This document shows, piece by piece, positions 1-8,547 of a DNA stretch of 31,533 nt. The stretch comes from JALGWA01 sp964604955 (GTDB lineage Bacteria; Arandabacterota; Arandabacteria; Arandabacterales; JALGWA01). Below the pieces are notes generated by a model. It saw nothing but the letters and a program-made list of their open reading frames with translations, was not told where the DNA came from and ran no database searches. The position numbers were made by a program, and so were the translations under genes. Every line of letters starts with the position of its first letter. Positions within the stretch are counted from its first letter, which is position 1. The DNA is taken from assembly GCA_964604955.1 (NCBI GenBank), contig CAZSBE010000027.1, forward strand, positions 1 through 31,533, in the 5' to 3' direction.

Positions 1-2227
1 AGAGCACATCATCCTCGTAGATCTCATGGTTCTGGAGCCACTCGGCATACGTGGTCACCTTTATGCGCGGGTCGTTCTCGAACGCGGTCAGGAGCTTGCC
101 CAGGTTGTTCCAGTTCCCCGCCGGGTCGTTCCCGCCCTCGTAGTCCCAGAGGCCAGAGGCCTCCATGTCCTCGAAGTAGCAAACGGCCATGCGGTCGTCG
201 ACGTCCTCATCATAGAGCATTCTTAAAAAACCCATGATGCTCGACGTGTCGCCCGAGTCCACAGAGCCGTTCACGTATCCCTCGAAGGTCTTGTCGTCGG
301 TGAAGACGTTCACCGTCTCGCCGTTATAAGTGGTCGTCCGCACGAAGTACTCGCTTCCCGTGATGCCGCTGTCCCACAGGATGTGGTCCTCTATCTGGAC
401 GTTCTCGTAGCCGTTATCATTGAGGAGTTTGACGAAGTTCTGGGTCCAGACGCGCTCGGGGTTCCAGAAACTCACAGGGCTGGCCCCGACGACGTCTTCG
501 ATCTGCTGCTTGTGCACGGCGATCTGGTTCTGGTTGAACTGGAAGTCGGTATCGGAAACGCGCGTCGAGTACATGATGTTCTGGGCGTACGTGCTCCCTA
601 TGACCTCGAACTGGCCTTCCCAGACGCCGTCGCGGAGAAGCTCTATGGTATAGGGGTCGGACCACATCAGGTCGCTCAGGAGGCAGCCCGAGAAGTGAAG
701 CGCGAACTTGAGTGACGGGTGCTCCCTCAAGACTTCCATGACGCCTTCATAGCACGAGATATTGCCCACGCGCCCGTAAGGGACCAGGTTCTGATTGGCG
801 TGGAAGAGCAGTATGACATCGAGCTGGCGTATCGGGTCGGCCAGGGTGAGCACCGCGGTCGTGGACTCGGGCGCGCTCGGCCGGCCGGCGAGGTCCCGCG
901 CCCGGACGCGCAGCGTATACGTCCCTTCGGCGGCGGGCTGGCTGACATCGTCGGTCCCGTCCCAGGCCACGTCGCGCGCGCCCTCGGCGAAGACCGAGTC
1001 GACGAGCGTCCTCACGTGCGCGCCCGCCGAATCGGCCACGGTGACCCAGAGATACGCGGGCTCGCTGACGGCGGCCGTCAGCGTGGTCGAATCCCGGACG
1101 CCGTCCCCGTTGGGCGAGAAGGGGTCGGGGGAGGCGTCAAGATAGGTGAACGCCGGAGGCGTGACGTCGGGCGTGATGGTGACGACGAAGGGCGCCTGCG
1201 CGCTCGGAAGCTCGCCGGCGCTGGTTCCATCGGTGGCGCTGAGGTAGTACTCGAGGCCGGCCTCCGTGATCTCCGAACCCGATATGAACGCCACCCAGCC
1301 TGTCCCGCTTAGCCTCAACATCTCGACTTCGGTGTATGCGTCGCCCGGCGCGCGCCAGAAGAGGCTCGCCGAGACGACGACGTCATCGTCGATGCCGGGA
1401 CTGACCATGAGCAGCTGATGGGCTTCCCAGGTCGATGGCGCCGAGTAAGTTATGACCGGCGGAGACCCGTCCACCCGGTTGATCAATATCGGGCTCACCT
1501 GTGTCAGCGGGCTGTAGTTGGCGAGGAGAGTCTCCTGGCTGACGCCGCTCTCGGCCACCAGGTCGATGACGTTGGCGTCGGACTGGCCGTCATCGCCGCC
1601 GCCGAAGGCCCAGGAGTCCGGGAACCCGCGGACAGGCCGCACTCGGCCGGCCTCGTAGCCGTTCTGGCCCAGCATGAGTACGGCATATCTCCAGCCCATA
1701 TCGGGGGTGCCCAGGGTTGCCTTGGGGACGGTTATGGCTATGACGTCGGCGCCCTGGTCGGCGGCCACGCTCACTCCCGAGTAGTAGGTGCTTCCGTACT
1801 GGTCAATTACATGCGTACTGAATCCCTCGAAGGGCGCCTGGCACCAGACCATGTACTCCCAGGCGCTCGATGAGGAAAAGGTCAGGTTGCGGCGTTCGAG
1901 CGACCACGTGGCGCCCGAGCCCCCGACACCGTCCGTGTCTATATAGATGTCTATGCTCTGAAGCGAGAACCCGGCGCCCGAGCCCCATGGGTCGGCGAGC
2001 TCACCCGCTATCTCTATCTCGAACTTGATGTTGCTGCCCTGGTCAAATGCTCTGAAGCGGGTGATGTCGAAGGAGCCCGGCGTGAACACGGCGTCATAGG
2101 GATAGACGTAGTCCCCGGGGCCGTAGTCATCCCCTACAGGGTCTGTGAGCGTTATGTCATATGCCTGCGCTCCGGAAGCCAGCGCCCAGAGACAAAAAAA
2201 CAGCAGTGCCGCTGCTCGTGATTTCAA
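1..2227 (-). CDS. Secreted multidomain GH57 glycoside hydrolase (alpha-amylase-like), 3' end outside window
   Basis: The frame stays open from a TTG at 2227 to the window edge (742 codons). A GGAGG lies 7 nt before the TTG, and the start gives a clean signal peptide (KSRAAALLFFCLWALASGAQA). Residues ~23-260 resemble the DOMON-like glucodextranase C-terminal module (DPVGDDYGPGDYVYP, FSLQSIDIYIDTDG). An Ig-like stretch follows, then a FlgD-type Ig domain at ~360-460 (DPFSPNGDGVRD). From ~470 the GH57 regions appear in order: FHANQNLVP (H476), GQFEVIGSTYAQN, WNPERVW with the presumed nucleophile E591, and FEDMEASG with the presumed acid D687. The likely role is extracytoplasmic alpha-glucan hydrolysis or transglycosylation. 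Family and fold are well supported; substrate is inferred. It is divergent from the TPR-CHAT gene. Confidence 0.87.
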   Translation of the reverse strand, partial: MKSRAAALLFFCLWALASGAQAYDITLTDPVGDDYGPGDYVYPYDAVFTPGSFDITRFRAFDQGSNIKFEIEIAGELADPWGSGAGFSLQSIDIYIDTDGVGGSGATWSLERRNLTFSSSSAWEYMVWCQAPFEGFSTHVIDQYGSTYYSGVSVAADQGADVIAITVPKATLGTPDMGWRYAVLMLGQNGYEAGRVRPVRGFPDSWAFGGGDDGQSDANVIDLVAESGVSQETLLANYSPLTQVSPILINRVDGSPPVITYSAPSTWEAHQLLMVSPGIDDDVVVSASLFWRAPGDAYTEVEMLRLSGTGWVAFISGSEITEAGLEYYLSATDGTSAGELPSAQAPFVVTITPDVTPPAFTYLDASPDPFSPNGDGVRDSTTLTAAVSEPAYLWVTVADSAGAHVRTLVDSVFAEGARDVAWDGTDDVSQPAAEGTYTLRVRARDLAGRPSAPESTTAVLTLADPIRQLDVILLFHANQNLVPYGRVGNISCYEGVMEVLREHPSLKFALHFSGCLLSDLMWSDPYTIELLRDGVWEGQFEVIGSTYAQNIMYSTRVSDTDFQFNQNQIAVHKQQIEDVVGASPVSFWNPERVWTQNFVKLLNDNGYENVQIEDHILWDSGITGSEYFVRTTTYNGETVNVFTDDKTFEGYVNGSVDSGDTSSIMGFLRMLYDEDVDDRMAVCYFEDMEASGLWDYEGGNDPAGNWNNLGKLLTAFENDPRIKVTTYAEWLQNHEIYEDDVL

Positions 2228-2296
2228 GTGATTTCCTCCAGGCCGCTGCGAGAAACGCGCAGGCGAATACAGGCCTCCAACACCCCGTGTCCCCTT

Positions 2297-2325
2297 ATTC
2301 TAACACGTTTCGCCCCCCAAGTCAA
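2297..2325 (-). promoter_or_regulatory. Sigma70-type promoter of the GH57 gene
   Basis: On the minus strand TTGACT (2325-2320) and TAGAAT (2302-2297) are separated by exactly 17 nt. They lie about 70 nt upstream of the TTG start. The repeat pair begins 7 bp upstream of the -35 box. Confidence 0.65.
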
Positions 2326-2331
2326 AACCGA

Positions 2332-2386
2332 GGGGGTCATGTCTTAAATTGCACAAATCAAAGGGGTCAGGTCTTAGGATGCACAA
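2332..2386 (+). repeat. Tandem pair of the GGGGTCAGGTCTTG interspersed repeat (copies A and B)
   Basis: Copy A (2332-2356) reads gggggtcatgtcttaaattg followed by cacaa. Copy B (2363-2386) reads ggggtcaggtcttaggatgc followed by acaa. Both are variants of the unit found near-identical at 16027, 26111 and 26244. They are direct repeats with a 31-nt period and have diverged from each other. Confidence 0.8.
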
Positions 2387-2652
2387 TCCCGGCAAAGGTG
2401 GCGGGTCTGTAGCGGGCCCCCGCTACCATACCAGGCCCCGGAGCATGAGGAGTATTGGAGGCGGAGCATCTCGACCACTAAAAACCATGTAACAATCCCC
2501 CCGACTCCTGTATCCTCTTAACCCGAGGGGATGCAGGTCTGCGGCGGGGGGCGCGACACCTCCCGGATGCCGGGCCTTTCAGCCGGCATGCCGAACATCA
2601 GGCGGTCCGGGCATCACCGCGCCTCCGATCACCTGGAGGCCGGAGTTCTCGG

Positions 2653-2681
2653 TTGCACCCGCGGTTCTGCACCAACCTAAT
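2653..2681 (+). promoter_or_regulatory. Possible weak promoter of the TPR-CHAT gene
   Basis: TTGCAC (2653-2658), 17 nt, then CCTAAT (2676-2681), ending 33 nt before the ATG. The -10 box matches only 4 of 6 consensus bases, so this is tentative. Confidence 0.3.
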
Positions 2682-2714
2682 CCGACGGCGCGAGTAATTA
2701 AGAGGGAGGTAGCC

Positions 2715-5700
2715 ATGACGATAAGGACAGCGCTGGTGCTGCTTTGCCTTTGCGCTCTACGCCCTGCCGGGGGGGCATCGGCAGCAACTTACACGGACTT
2801 GTTGACGCAGGCGGAAGCGCTTGCCGCTTCCGGAGAGACGGACTCCGCCGGCGCCGTTCTCACGTCCGCCCTGGATACTGCCCTCTCGACATATGGGGAG
2901 TCCGACACCGCGGTCAGCTTCTCCTTCTTCGAAGATGGCATAAGAACCAGGTACTACTTCAGAACCAACGAAGAGGCCGAGTCGCTCTATACCAGGGCGC
3001 TACGGGTGAGGGAGGCCATAGACCGCGAGGATACGGAGGAGACCGCCCGCATCCTCTTCCGGCTCTCCCGCATCAAGCTCTTCACAGGCAAGGGCGAGGA
3101 GGCCATGGAGCTAACGCGGCGCTCGCTTGCGATGCGGGAGGCCCTTCTCGGCCCAGACGACCCGGACCTGGCGCAGACGCTGCTCTTGGCGGGGTTCCTT
3201 TGCCGGACTGCCGCGGGTGATGCTGAGGAGGCGATCGGGCTTCTGGAGCGGGCTCTGCCCATATATGAGAGCTTCTACGGGCCCGAGAGCGAGGAGACGG
3301 GATATTGCTTGCTCCAACTGGGAGTCAGTTACGGTAACGCATTCAAACACGAGGAAGCCGAACGCGTTTTCAAACGCAAACTGGCTCTGGATGAGAGACT
3401 CTACGGACCCGAGAGCGTCGAAGTGGCGCTGTCTCTCAACAACCTCGCCAGCATTTATAAGCGCCGTTACGATTACGGGCGCGCTGTCCCGATGTACGAA
3501 CGTTCGATCGCAATCCGGGAAAAGGTGTCGGATCCGGCTGATCCCGAACTCGGGAGGGCCCTGGAGAATCTCGCGCGCGTCTACCTCGGGCAGTACAGGT
3601 ACGCGGAGTCGGAGGCTGCGTACAAGCGAGTCCTTGAGATCTACGAGACGGCATACGGCCGGGACAGCGTAGACTATGGATTCGCCATGGGGTTCCTTGG
3701 CTTCCTGTACAAAGAGATGGGCAGATACGCCGAAGCCGAACCGCTGTTGACGGGCTCAGCTGAGATCATAGAGCATCACTACGGCGTTGGCGATCCAAGG
3801 ACCTGCGGGCGCCTCAACGATCTGGCCCTGCTCCACAAAGACCAGGGAAGACTCCCCGAAGCTGAGGCCGCCTTCAGGCGGATAATTGGTATCAAAGAGG
3901 ACCACGGCCAGGAGGACCCTCAGCTGGCGATTTACCTTTACAATCTTGCCGGGCTCTGCCGTGACACGGGCAGATACAGCGAGGCCGTGTCAATGTTAAA
4001 GCGCGCCATCGCCATCTGGGAGGAAGTCTACGGCGCAGACCACGGGGATGTGGGCGGGGGCCTGATAGAGCTGGGGGAAACCTACAGGATGAAGGGAAAC
4101 TACGCGGAGGCCGAGGCGGCCTTCAAGCGGGCTGAAGGCATCCATGTGGCCCTCTTCGGGGAGAGTAATGTGGAATGCGCGCGCGCCCAGCAGGGCCTTG
4201 CGGATGTCTACCTTGACCAGGGCATGTATGCCCAGGCGGAGTCCTACCTCAATCGCGCCCTGGCCATCAGGGAGCCGCAGCTGGACCCAAACCACCCCTC
4301 CATAGCGGAGACCCTGGAGTCGACCCTGAGACTTTGCAGGCACAGGAAGGAGTACGGGCGGGCAGTCGAGCTCGCGGAGCGCATCTGGCGCATGCGAAGC
4401 ATCAGCTTCTTAGAGAATGCGGACGTGCTCTCGGAGAGAGACGCGCTCACTTTCGCGGCGGACCTCCGGCGGTCGGTAGACGCGCTGCTGACTGCTTACG
4501 ACGACTTCGATGCGCAGGATGAAGATAGGGTCGCGGACATCGCCCGTGTGATCATCTCGAGCAAAGGTCAGGTATCGGACGGCATCTTTGAGCGCAGGAG
4601 AGATCTCGTCGAGGAGACCGACTCCACCACGCTTGCGATAGCGGACCGGCTCAGAAACGTCAAGGTATACCTGTCACAGCTGTACGTGCGCGGCCCCGGG
4701 GAGGACATCGGGGACCATCGAGCCAGGCTGGACTCTCTGGGCACAATCGCAAACGCCCTGGAAGCCGATCTTGCCCGCCAGAGCGCCAGCTTCAGAAGGC
4801 GACGCGAGGCCGAGACCGTCGGCCCGGAGAAATTGGCTTCCCTCCTGCCCGAGGGGTCCGGTCTGCTGGAGTTCCTGAGATACGACTATATGGAGCTGCC
4901 CAATGAGACTCCGGTCGGCCGCTATCTCGTCCTGGTGCTTAGGCCGGATGAAGAGCCCGCGCTTGTCGACCTCGGCGGCGCCGAGAGGATTGATGCCGCC
5001 GTGGAGAAATGGCGTGCTCACCTGCTCCGATTAGCGGAGTCGGGGAGGCTTCCCAATATCGTTGACCAGCAGGAGTATGAAAGGCTGAGCCGCGATCTCT
5101 ACGCGGCTGTCTGGAAGCCTGTCGAGCGATACATCGAAGGCAGCAGAACCGTATTCGTAGCTCCGGACGGGGCGCTGAACTTGATTGCCTTCGCGGGGCT
5201 CGAGGCGCGGGCCGGAGAGTACTTGATCGAGCGGCACGCCCTGCACTACCTCTCTGCGGGGCGTGACCTTGCGCGGCTGGAGTATGAGCCGGAGCAGGCC
5301 CTGGGCCTGTTCGCTCTTGGAGACCCCGACTACGGAGCCTCAGCCACCAACAGGGTCGCCGCTATGCCGGCGCCTGAGGATTCGGTGATCCAGGTCGCCT
5401 TTGCCACGCGGAACCTCCGCTCGGGCTGCGGCGCCCTGAGTGATATGGAGGTCCCGTCGTTGCCCGGAACGCGGCGCGAGGTGGAACTCGTCTCCAGATC
5501 ATGGGAAGAGAATACTGTTGAGCCGGTGGTCACCTGTTTCGGCCTCGAGGCCAGTGAGGAGTTCTTCAAGGCCGAGGCCCCGGGCAAGCGGGTAATACAT
5601 CTGGCCACGCACGGCTATTTCCTCGGGGGGGCTTGCCGGCCTGATTCGGCCGGGACAGACTATGTGGGAGAGAATCCCCTGCTTCTCTCCGGCCTCTTCC

Positions 5701-6104
5701 TGGCCGGGGCGAATTTGCATGGAGATGGGGCGGACAGCCTGGGAGCCGATGACGGCATCCTGACGGCTTACGAGGTCTCCGCGATGGACCTCAAGGGAAC
5801 CGGGCTGGTGGTGCTGTCGGCCTGTGAGACCGGCCTCGGCGAAGTCGCGCAGGGAGAGGGAGTCTATGGATTGAGGCGGGCCTTTCAGATGGCGGGAGCA
5901 AGGACGGTTGTCAGTGCCCTCTGGCCCGTGAGCGATGAGGCCACGGCAGATATGATGGGCGGGTTATACACTCGCGGGGATACCCCCCTTCCGGATACCA
6001 TGCGGCGGATTCAGCTGGAGAAGATAGAAGCGCTGCGCTCAGAGAGGAACATCGACCATGTCTTCACCTGGGGCGCTTTCATAGGTGTCGGCGACTGGAG
6101 ATAA
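2715..6104 (+). CDS. Exported TPR-CHAT (caspase-like) protein
   Basis: 1129 residues. The ATG has GGGAGG 6 nt upstream. An N-terminal signal peptide (residues ~1-23, ending near GGASAA) implies export. Residues ~30-560 are consecutive ~42-residue TPRs of the kinesin-light-chain-like type (A-E-x-x-F/Y-K-R-A-L, N-N-L-A-x-I-Y). A linker follows, and the C-terminal ~340 residues form a CHAT domain. Its His/Cys dyad is visible: HLATHGYF (H966) and VLSACETGLGE (C1037), followed by the typical GLRRAFQMAGARTVVSALWPV stretch read in two parts. CHAT proteins are clan CD peptidases or pseudo-peptidases. Which protein it cleaves is unknown, and no recognisable effector gene adjoins it. The gene appears monocistronic. 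Confidence 0.9.
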   Translation: MTIRTALVLLCLCALRPAGGASAATYTDLLTQAEALAASGETDSAGAVLTSALDTALSTYGESDTAVSFSFFEDGIRTRYYFRTNEEAESLYTRALRVREAIDREDTEETARILFRLSRIKLFTGKGEEAMELTRRSLAMREALLGPDDPDLAQTLLLAGFLCRTAAGDAEEAIGLLERALPIYESFYGPESEETGYCLLQLGVSYGNAFKHEEAERVFKRKLALDERLYGPESVEVALSLNNLASIYKRRYDYGRAVPMYERSIAIREKVSDPADPELGRALENLARVYLGQYRYAESEAAYKRVLEIYETAYGRDSVDYGFAMGFLGFLYKEMGRYAEAEPLLTGSAEIIEHHYGVGDPRTCGRLNDLALLHKDQGRLPEAEAAFRRIIGIKEDHGQEDPQLAIYLYNLAGLCRDTGRYSEAVSMLKRAIAIWEEVYGADHGDVGGGLIELGETYRMKGNYAEAEAAFKRAEGIHVALFGESNVECARAQQGLADVYLDQGMYAQAESYLNRALAIREPQLDPNHPSIAETLESTLRLCRHRKEYGRAVELAERIWRMRSISFLENADVLSERDALTFAADLRRSVDALLTAYDDFDAQDEDRVADIARVIISSKGQVSDGIFERRRDLVEETDSTTLAIADRLRNVKVYLSQLYVRGPGEDIGDHRARLDSLGTIANALEADLARQSASFRRRREAETVGPEKLASLLPEGSGLLEFLRYDYMELPNETPVGRYLVLVLRPDEEPALVDLGGAERIDAAVEKWRAHLLRLAESGRLPNIVDQQEYERLSRDLYAAVWKPVERYIEGSRTVFVAPDGALNLIAFAGLEARAGEYLIERHALHYLSAGRDLARLEYEPEQALGLFALGDPDYGASATNRVAAMPAPEDSVIQVAFATRNLRSGCGALSDMEVPSLPGTRREVELVSRSWEENTVEPVVTCFGLEASEEFFKAEAPGKRVIHLATHGYFLGGACRPDSAGTDYVGENPLLLSGLFLAGANLHGDGADSLGADDGILTAYEVSAMDLKGTGLVVLSACETGLGEVAQGEGVYGLRRAFQMAGARTVVSALWPVSDEATADMMGGLYTRGDTPLPDTMRRIQLEKIEALRSERNIDHVFTWGAFIGVGDWR

Positions 6105-6119
6105 TACCGGTCATTTTTC

Positions 6120-6148
6120 TTGACGAAAAGCCGACCTCTATCTATACT
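6120..6148 (+). promoter_or_regulatory. Sigma70-type promoter of the TetR/radical SAM operon
   Basis: TTGACG (6120-6125), a 17-nt spacer and TATACT (6143-6148): near-consensus boxes at ideal spacing, 57 nt before the TetR ATG. The transcription start should lie near 6155, at the edge of the operator. Confidence 0.75.
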
Positions 6149-6156
6149 AAATATTA

Positions 6157-6174
6157 TGACTGACGAGTCAGTCA
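6157..6174. promoter_or_regulatory. Perfect palindromic operator, presumed TetR-family binding site
   Basis: TGACTGAC-GA-GTCAGTCA is an exact 8-bp inverted repeat with a 2-bp centre. It begins 8 bp after the -10 box and so overlaps the expected transcription start. Bound protein there would block initiation. Length and symmetry fit TetR dimers, and the next gene is a TetR regulator, so autorepression is the simplest reading. Confidence 0.75.
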
Positions 6175-6205
6175 GTTTTATGCTGTCCTAGGGCCGAAGG
6201 AACCT

Positions 6206-6859
6206 ATGACCAGACTGAAACGCAGAGGGCGGCCGAGGCTCGATCCATCACTCCGCAGACGGGAGATCATGGAGAACGCCATCGAGCTCTTCGCCCGGAA
6301 CGGATACAACGGTACCGATGTTCAGGCGGTAGCCCGATCTCTCGGAATTGCCAAGGGGACGATATACCTCTATTTCAGCTCGAAGAGGGAACTGTTCCTG
6401 GCGGCAGTGGAATACGCGATCAAGCGCCTCGCGGAGAGGATAGACCAGGAGGTCGGGCAGGTTTCCGGGCCGGTCGAAAAAGTGAAGGCCCTCGTCAGCG
6501 CGCATCTCCGGTTCTTCGACGAGGACGAGCCTCTCGCAGAGGTCATCGTGCGGGAGGGCGGCGAGTTCCGGGCCCATGCAGAGGGCACCTACTATTCCAT
6601 CTACGCGCAGAATGCCGAGCGCCTTGAGGACATTGTCCGGAGCGGCACCAAACTCGGCGTCTTCCGCCGCACCAATCCCAGAGAAACGAGCGAGATCCTG
6701 GCGAATCTAATGAGCGGCACTATTTACACCCATCTCTACGGGCATAAAACAGGAAAAGTAGCGGATGCCATCGAGGCGACCACGGAGTTTCTGCTCCAAG
6801 GGATAGCGTCTGAGGCAAATAACCATAAAGAACACGCCAGCAAGCGGAGGCGGAAGTGA
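6206..6859 (+). CDS. TetR/AcrR-family transcriptional regulator
   Basis: 217 residues. The start ATG follows GAAGG with a 5-nt spacer. Residues ~15-62 are a TetR-type helix-turn-helix: ENAIELFARNGYNGTDVQAV, then SLGIAKGTIYLYFSSKRELF. The C-terminal ligand and dimer domain is unassigned, and the protein ends in a basic tail (HASKRRRK). Its stop overlaps the start of the radical SAM gene (GTGA), so the two are co-translated. Together with the palindrome at 6157-6174 this indicates an autoregulated operon controlling the radical SAM enzyme. The inducing ligand cannot be told from the sequence. Confidence 0.92.
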   Translation: MTRLKRRGRPRLDPSLRRREIMENAIELFARNGYNGTDVQAVARSLGIAKGTIYLYFSSKRELFLAAVEYAIKRLAERIDQEVGQVSGPVEKVKALVSAHLRFFDEDEPLAEVIVREGGEFRAHAEGTYYSIYAQNAERLEDIVRSGTKLGVFRRTNPRETSEILANLMSGTIYTHLYGHKTGKVADAIEATTEFLLQGIASEANNHKEHASKRRRK

Positions 6860-8334
6860 AAATACTACTTGTCTATCCCGAATACCCGGCCACATTCTGG
6901 AGCTTCAAGCATGCTCTCGGGTTCATCTCGAAGAAGGCGGTCTTCCCACCGCTGGGCCTCGTGACCATTGCGGCCCTGCTCCCGCCGGAATTCGAAGCCA
7001 GGCTCATAGATATGAACGTGGAGCCCCTGAGAGACGGGGACATCGAATGGGCGGACTATGTCTTCATCAGCGCCATGTCCATCCAGCGGAACTCGGCTGT
7101 CGAGGTAGTTTCAAGATGCAGGTCGCTGGGCACAAAGACCGTAGCGGGCGGGCCCCTGTTCTCTTCCGAATACGAGGACTTCCAGAGTGTCGACCATCTG
7201 GTTCTCAATGAGGCCGAGGTCACGATGGCCCGGTTCGTGAGGGACCTGCAGGCTGGATGTGCCCAACATTTCTACACGACCGACGAGCGGCCGCCCTTGG
7301 CCGAAGTGCCTGTACCGAGGTGGGAGCTTCTGAACCAGAAGAAGTACTCGGGCATGAGCGTCCAGTACTCCCGCGGATGCCCTTTCGACTGCGAATTCTG
7401 CAACATCTCGGCCCTGTACGGCCACAAGGTCCGGACGAAGAGCACGGATCAGATTATGGCTGAGTTGGAGAGCCTGTACATGAGCGGCTGGAGGGGCAGC
7501 GTGTTTTTCGTGGACGACAACTTCATAGGAAACAGGCGCGCACTTAAGAGGGACCTCCTCCCGGCGATCATCGAATGGATGGATAGAAGAAAGCACCCGT
7601 TTCACTTCAATACCGAGGTCTCGATCGACCTGTCCGACGACCAGGAACTCATGGACCTCATGGTCAGGGCGGGCTTCATGGCGGTGTTCGTCGGCATCGA
7701 GACTCCGAACGAAGCTAGCCTGGCCGAATGCAGCAAGCTGCAGAACAGGAACCGCGATCTCCTGGCATGCGTTAAGAAGATTCAGTATAACGGCCTCCAA
7801 GTGCAGGGCGGCTTCATCGTGGGCTTCGACAGCGACCCCATGTCGACGTTCGACAGCCTGATAACGTTCATCCAGAAGAGCGGCATCGTCACTGCAATGG
7901 TAGGCCTGCTCAACGCCCCTCGCGGCACCAGGCTTCACAAGCGTCTCGTGGGTGAGGGCAGACTCATCCAGAAGATATCGGGCGACAATACGGACTTCAC
8001 GCTCAACTTCGTTCCCAAGATGGAGAAGAAAGCGCTGGTCGACGGCTATGAGAGAGTGGTGAACACAATCTACTCCGCAGGGCCGTACTACGACAGAGTC
8101 AGGAGATTCCTCAGGGAATTCAATCCCCCCAGGAACACGGAGTTCCGTCTCAGGTTCAGCGACTTCAAGTCGCTCTTTAAGTCCGCGTTGCGCCTTGGAG
8201 TGGTCGACCGGGAGAGGTGGCACTACTGGAGGATCGTCCTCTGGTCCCTGTTCAGGCGACCGCGGGCGCTTCCCCTGACCCTGACTTTCGCGGCCTATGG
8301 TTTCCACTTCAGGAAGATCTTCAGGATCTCGTAG
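6856..8334 (+). CDS. B12-binding-domain radical SAM protein (DUF4070-type)
   Basis: 492 residues from a GTG overlapping the TetR stop, with GGAGG upstream. The N-terminal ~150 residues are the Rossmann-like cobalamin-binding domain typical of this subfamily (MKILLVYPEYPATFWSFKHA, FISAMSIQRNSAVEV, VAGGPLFSSEYEDF). A radical SAM barrel follows with the CxxxCxxC cluster motif CPFDCEFC (C175, C179, C182) in YSRGCPFDCEFCNIS. The C-terminal region (~360-492) matches the DUF4070 extension in character. Relatives include hopanoid-modifying HpnP/HpnR-like enzymes, but no specific substrate can be assigned here. TetR control suggests an inducible modification, perhaps of a lipid (inference). Confidence 0.9.
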   Translation: MKILLVYPEYPATFWSFKHALGFISKKAVFPPLGLVTIAALLPPEFEARLIDMNVEPLRDGDIEWADYVFISAMSIQRNSAVEVVSRCRSLGTKTVAGGPLFSSEYEDFQSVDHLVLNEAEVTMARFVRDLQAGCAQHFYTTDERPPLAEVPVPRWELLNQKKYSGMSVQYSRGCPFDCEFCNISALYGHKVRTKSTDQIMAELESLYMSGWRGSVFFVDDNFIGNRRALKRDLLPAIIEWMDRRKHPFHFNTEVSIDLSDDQELMDLMVRAGFMAVFVGIETPNEASLAECSKLQNRNRDLLACVKKIQYNGLQVQGGFIVGFDSDPMSTFDSLITFIQKSGIVTAMVGLLNAPRGTRLHKRLVGEGRLIQKISGDNTDFTLNFVPKMEKKALVDGYERVVNTIYSAGPYYDRVRRFLREFNPPRNTEFRLRFSDFKSLFKSALRLGVVDRERWHYWRIVLWSLFRRPRALPLTLTFAAYGFHFRKIFRIS

Positions 8335-8547
8335 CATGCCATGACAGCCCGCACCATGCCCGATGCGCCCGCGACCCGTGTGCTCGCACCCGGGGCCCCC
8401 GTGACTGAAGGCCCTGTGGCATGCGCCCGCGGCCGTATCATCGCCCCGCGGACGGAATAAGCGTCTGGACTTGCGGGCCTCTCCCGTGCGAAGATCAGGC
8501 AACAGGATACAGAGTCCAGCGCGAAGCGAACCAGAGAGGTGAGCGTC

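Larger units (their letters stand above)
2326..2714. other. Intergenic region between divergent GH57 and TPR-CHAT genes
   Basis: Besides the promoter boxes and repeat copies A/B, it holds an inverted repeat at 2409-2426 (GTAGCGG...CCGCTAC) directly after copy B and a second hairpin at 2567-2589 (ATGCCGG...CCGGCAT, 9-nt loop). I see no ORF with coding character and recognise no riboswitch class between 2430 and 2650. Confidence 0.5.

Noticed and set aside
2332..2386. Tandem direct repeats as the start of a CRISPR array
   Set aside because: Only two diverged units with a ~6-nt gap, and the same unit occurs singly elsewhere; there are no spacers and no cas genes.
2567..2589. Hairpin upstream of the TPR-CHAT gene as a riboswitch
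   Set aside because: A simple 7-bp stem with no conserved aptamer pattern I recognise and no expression platform.
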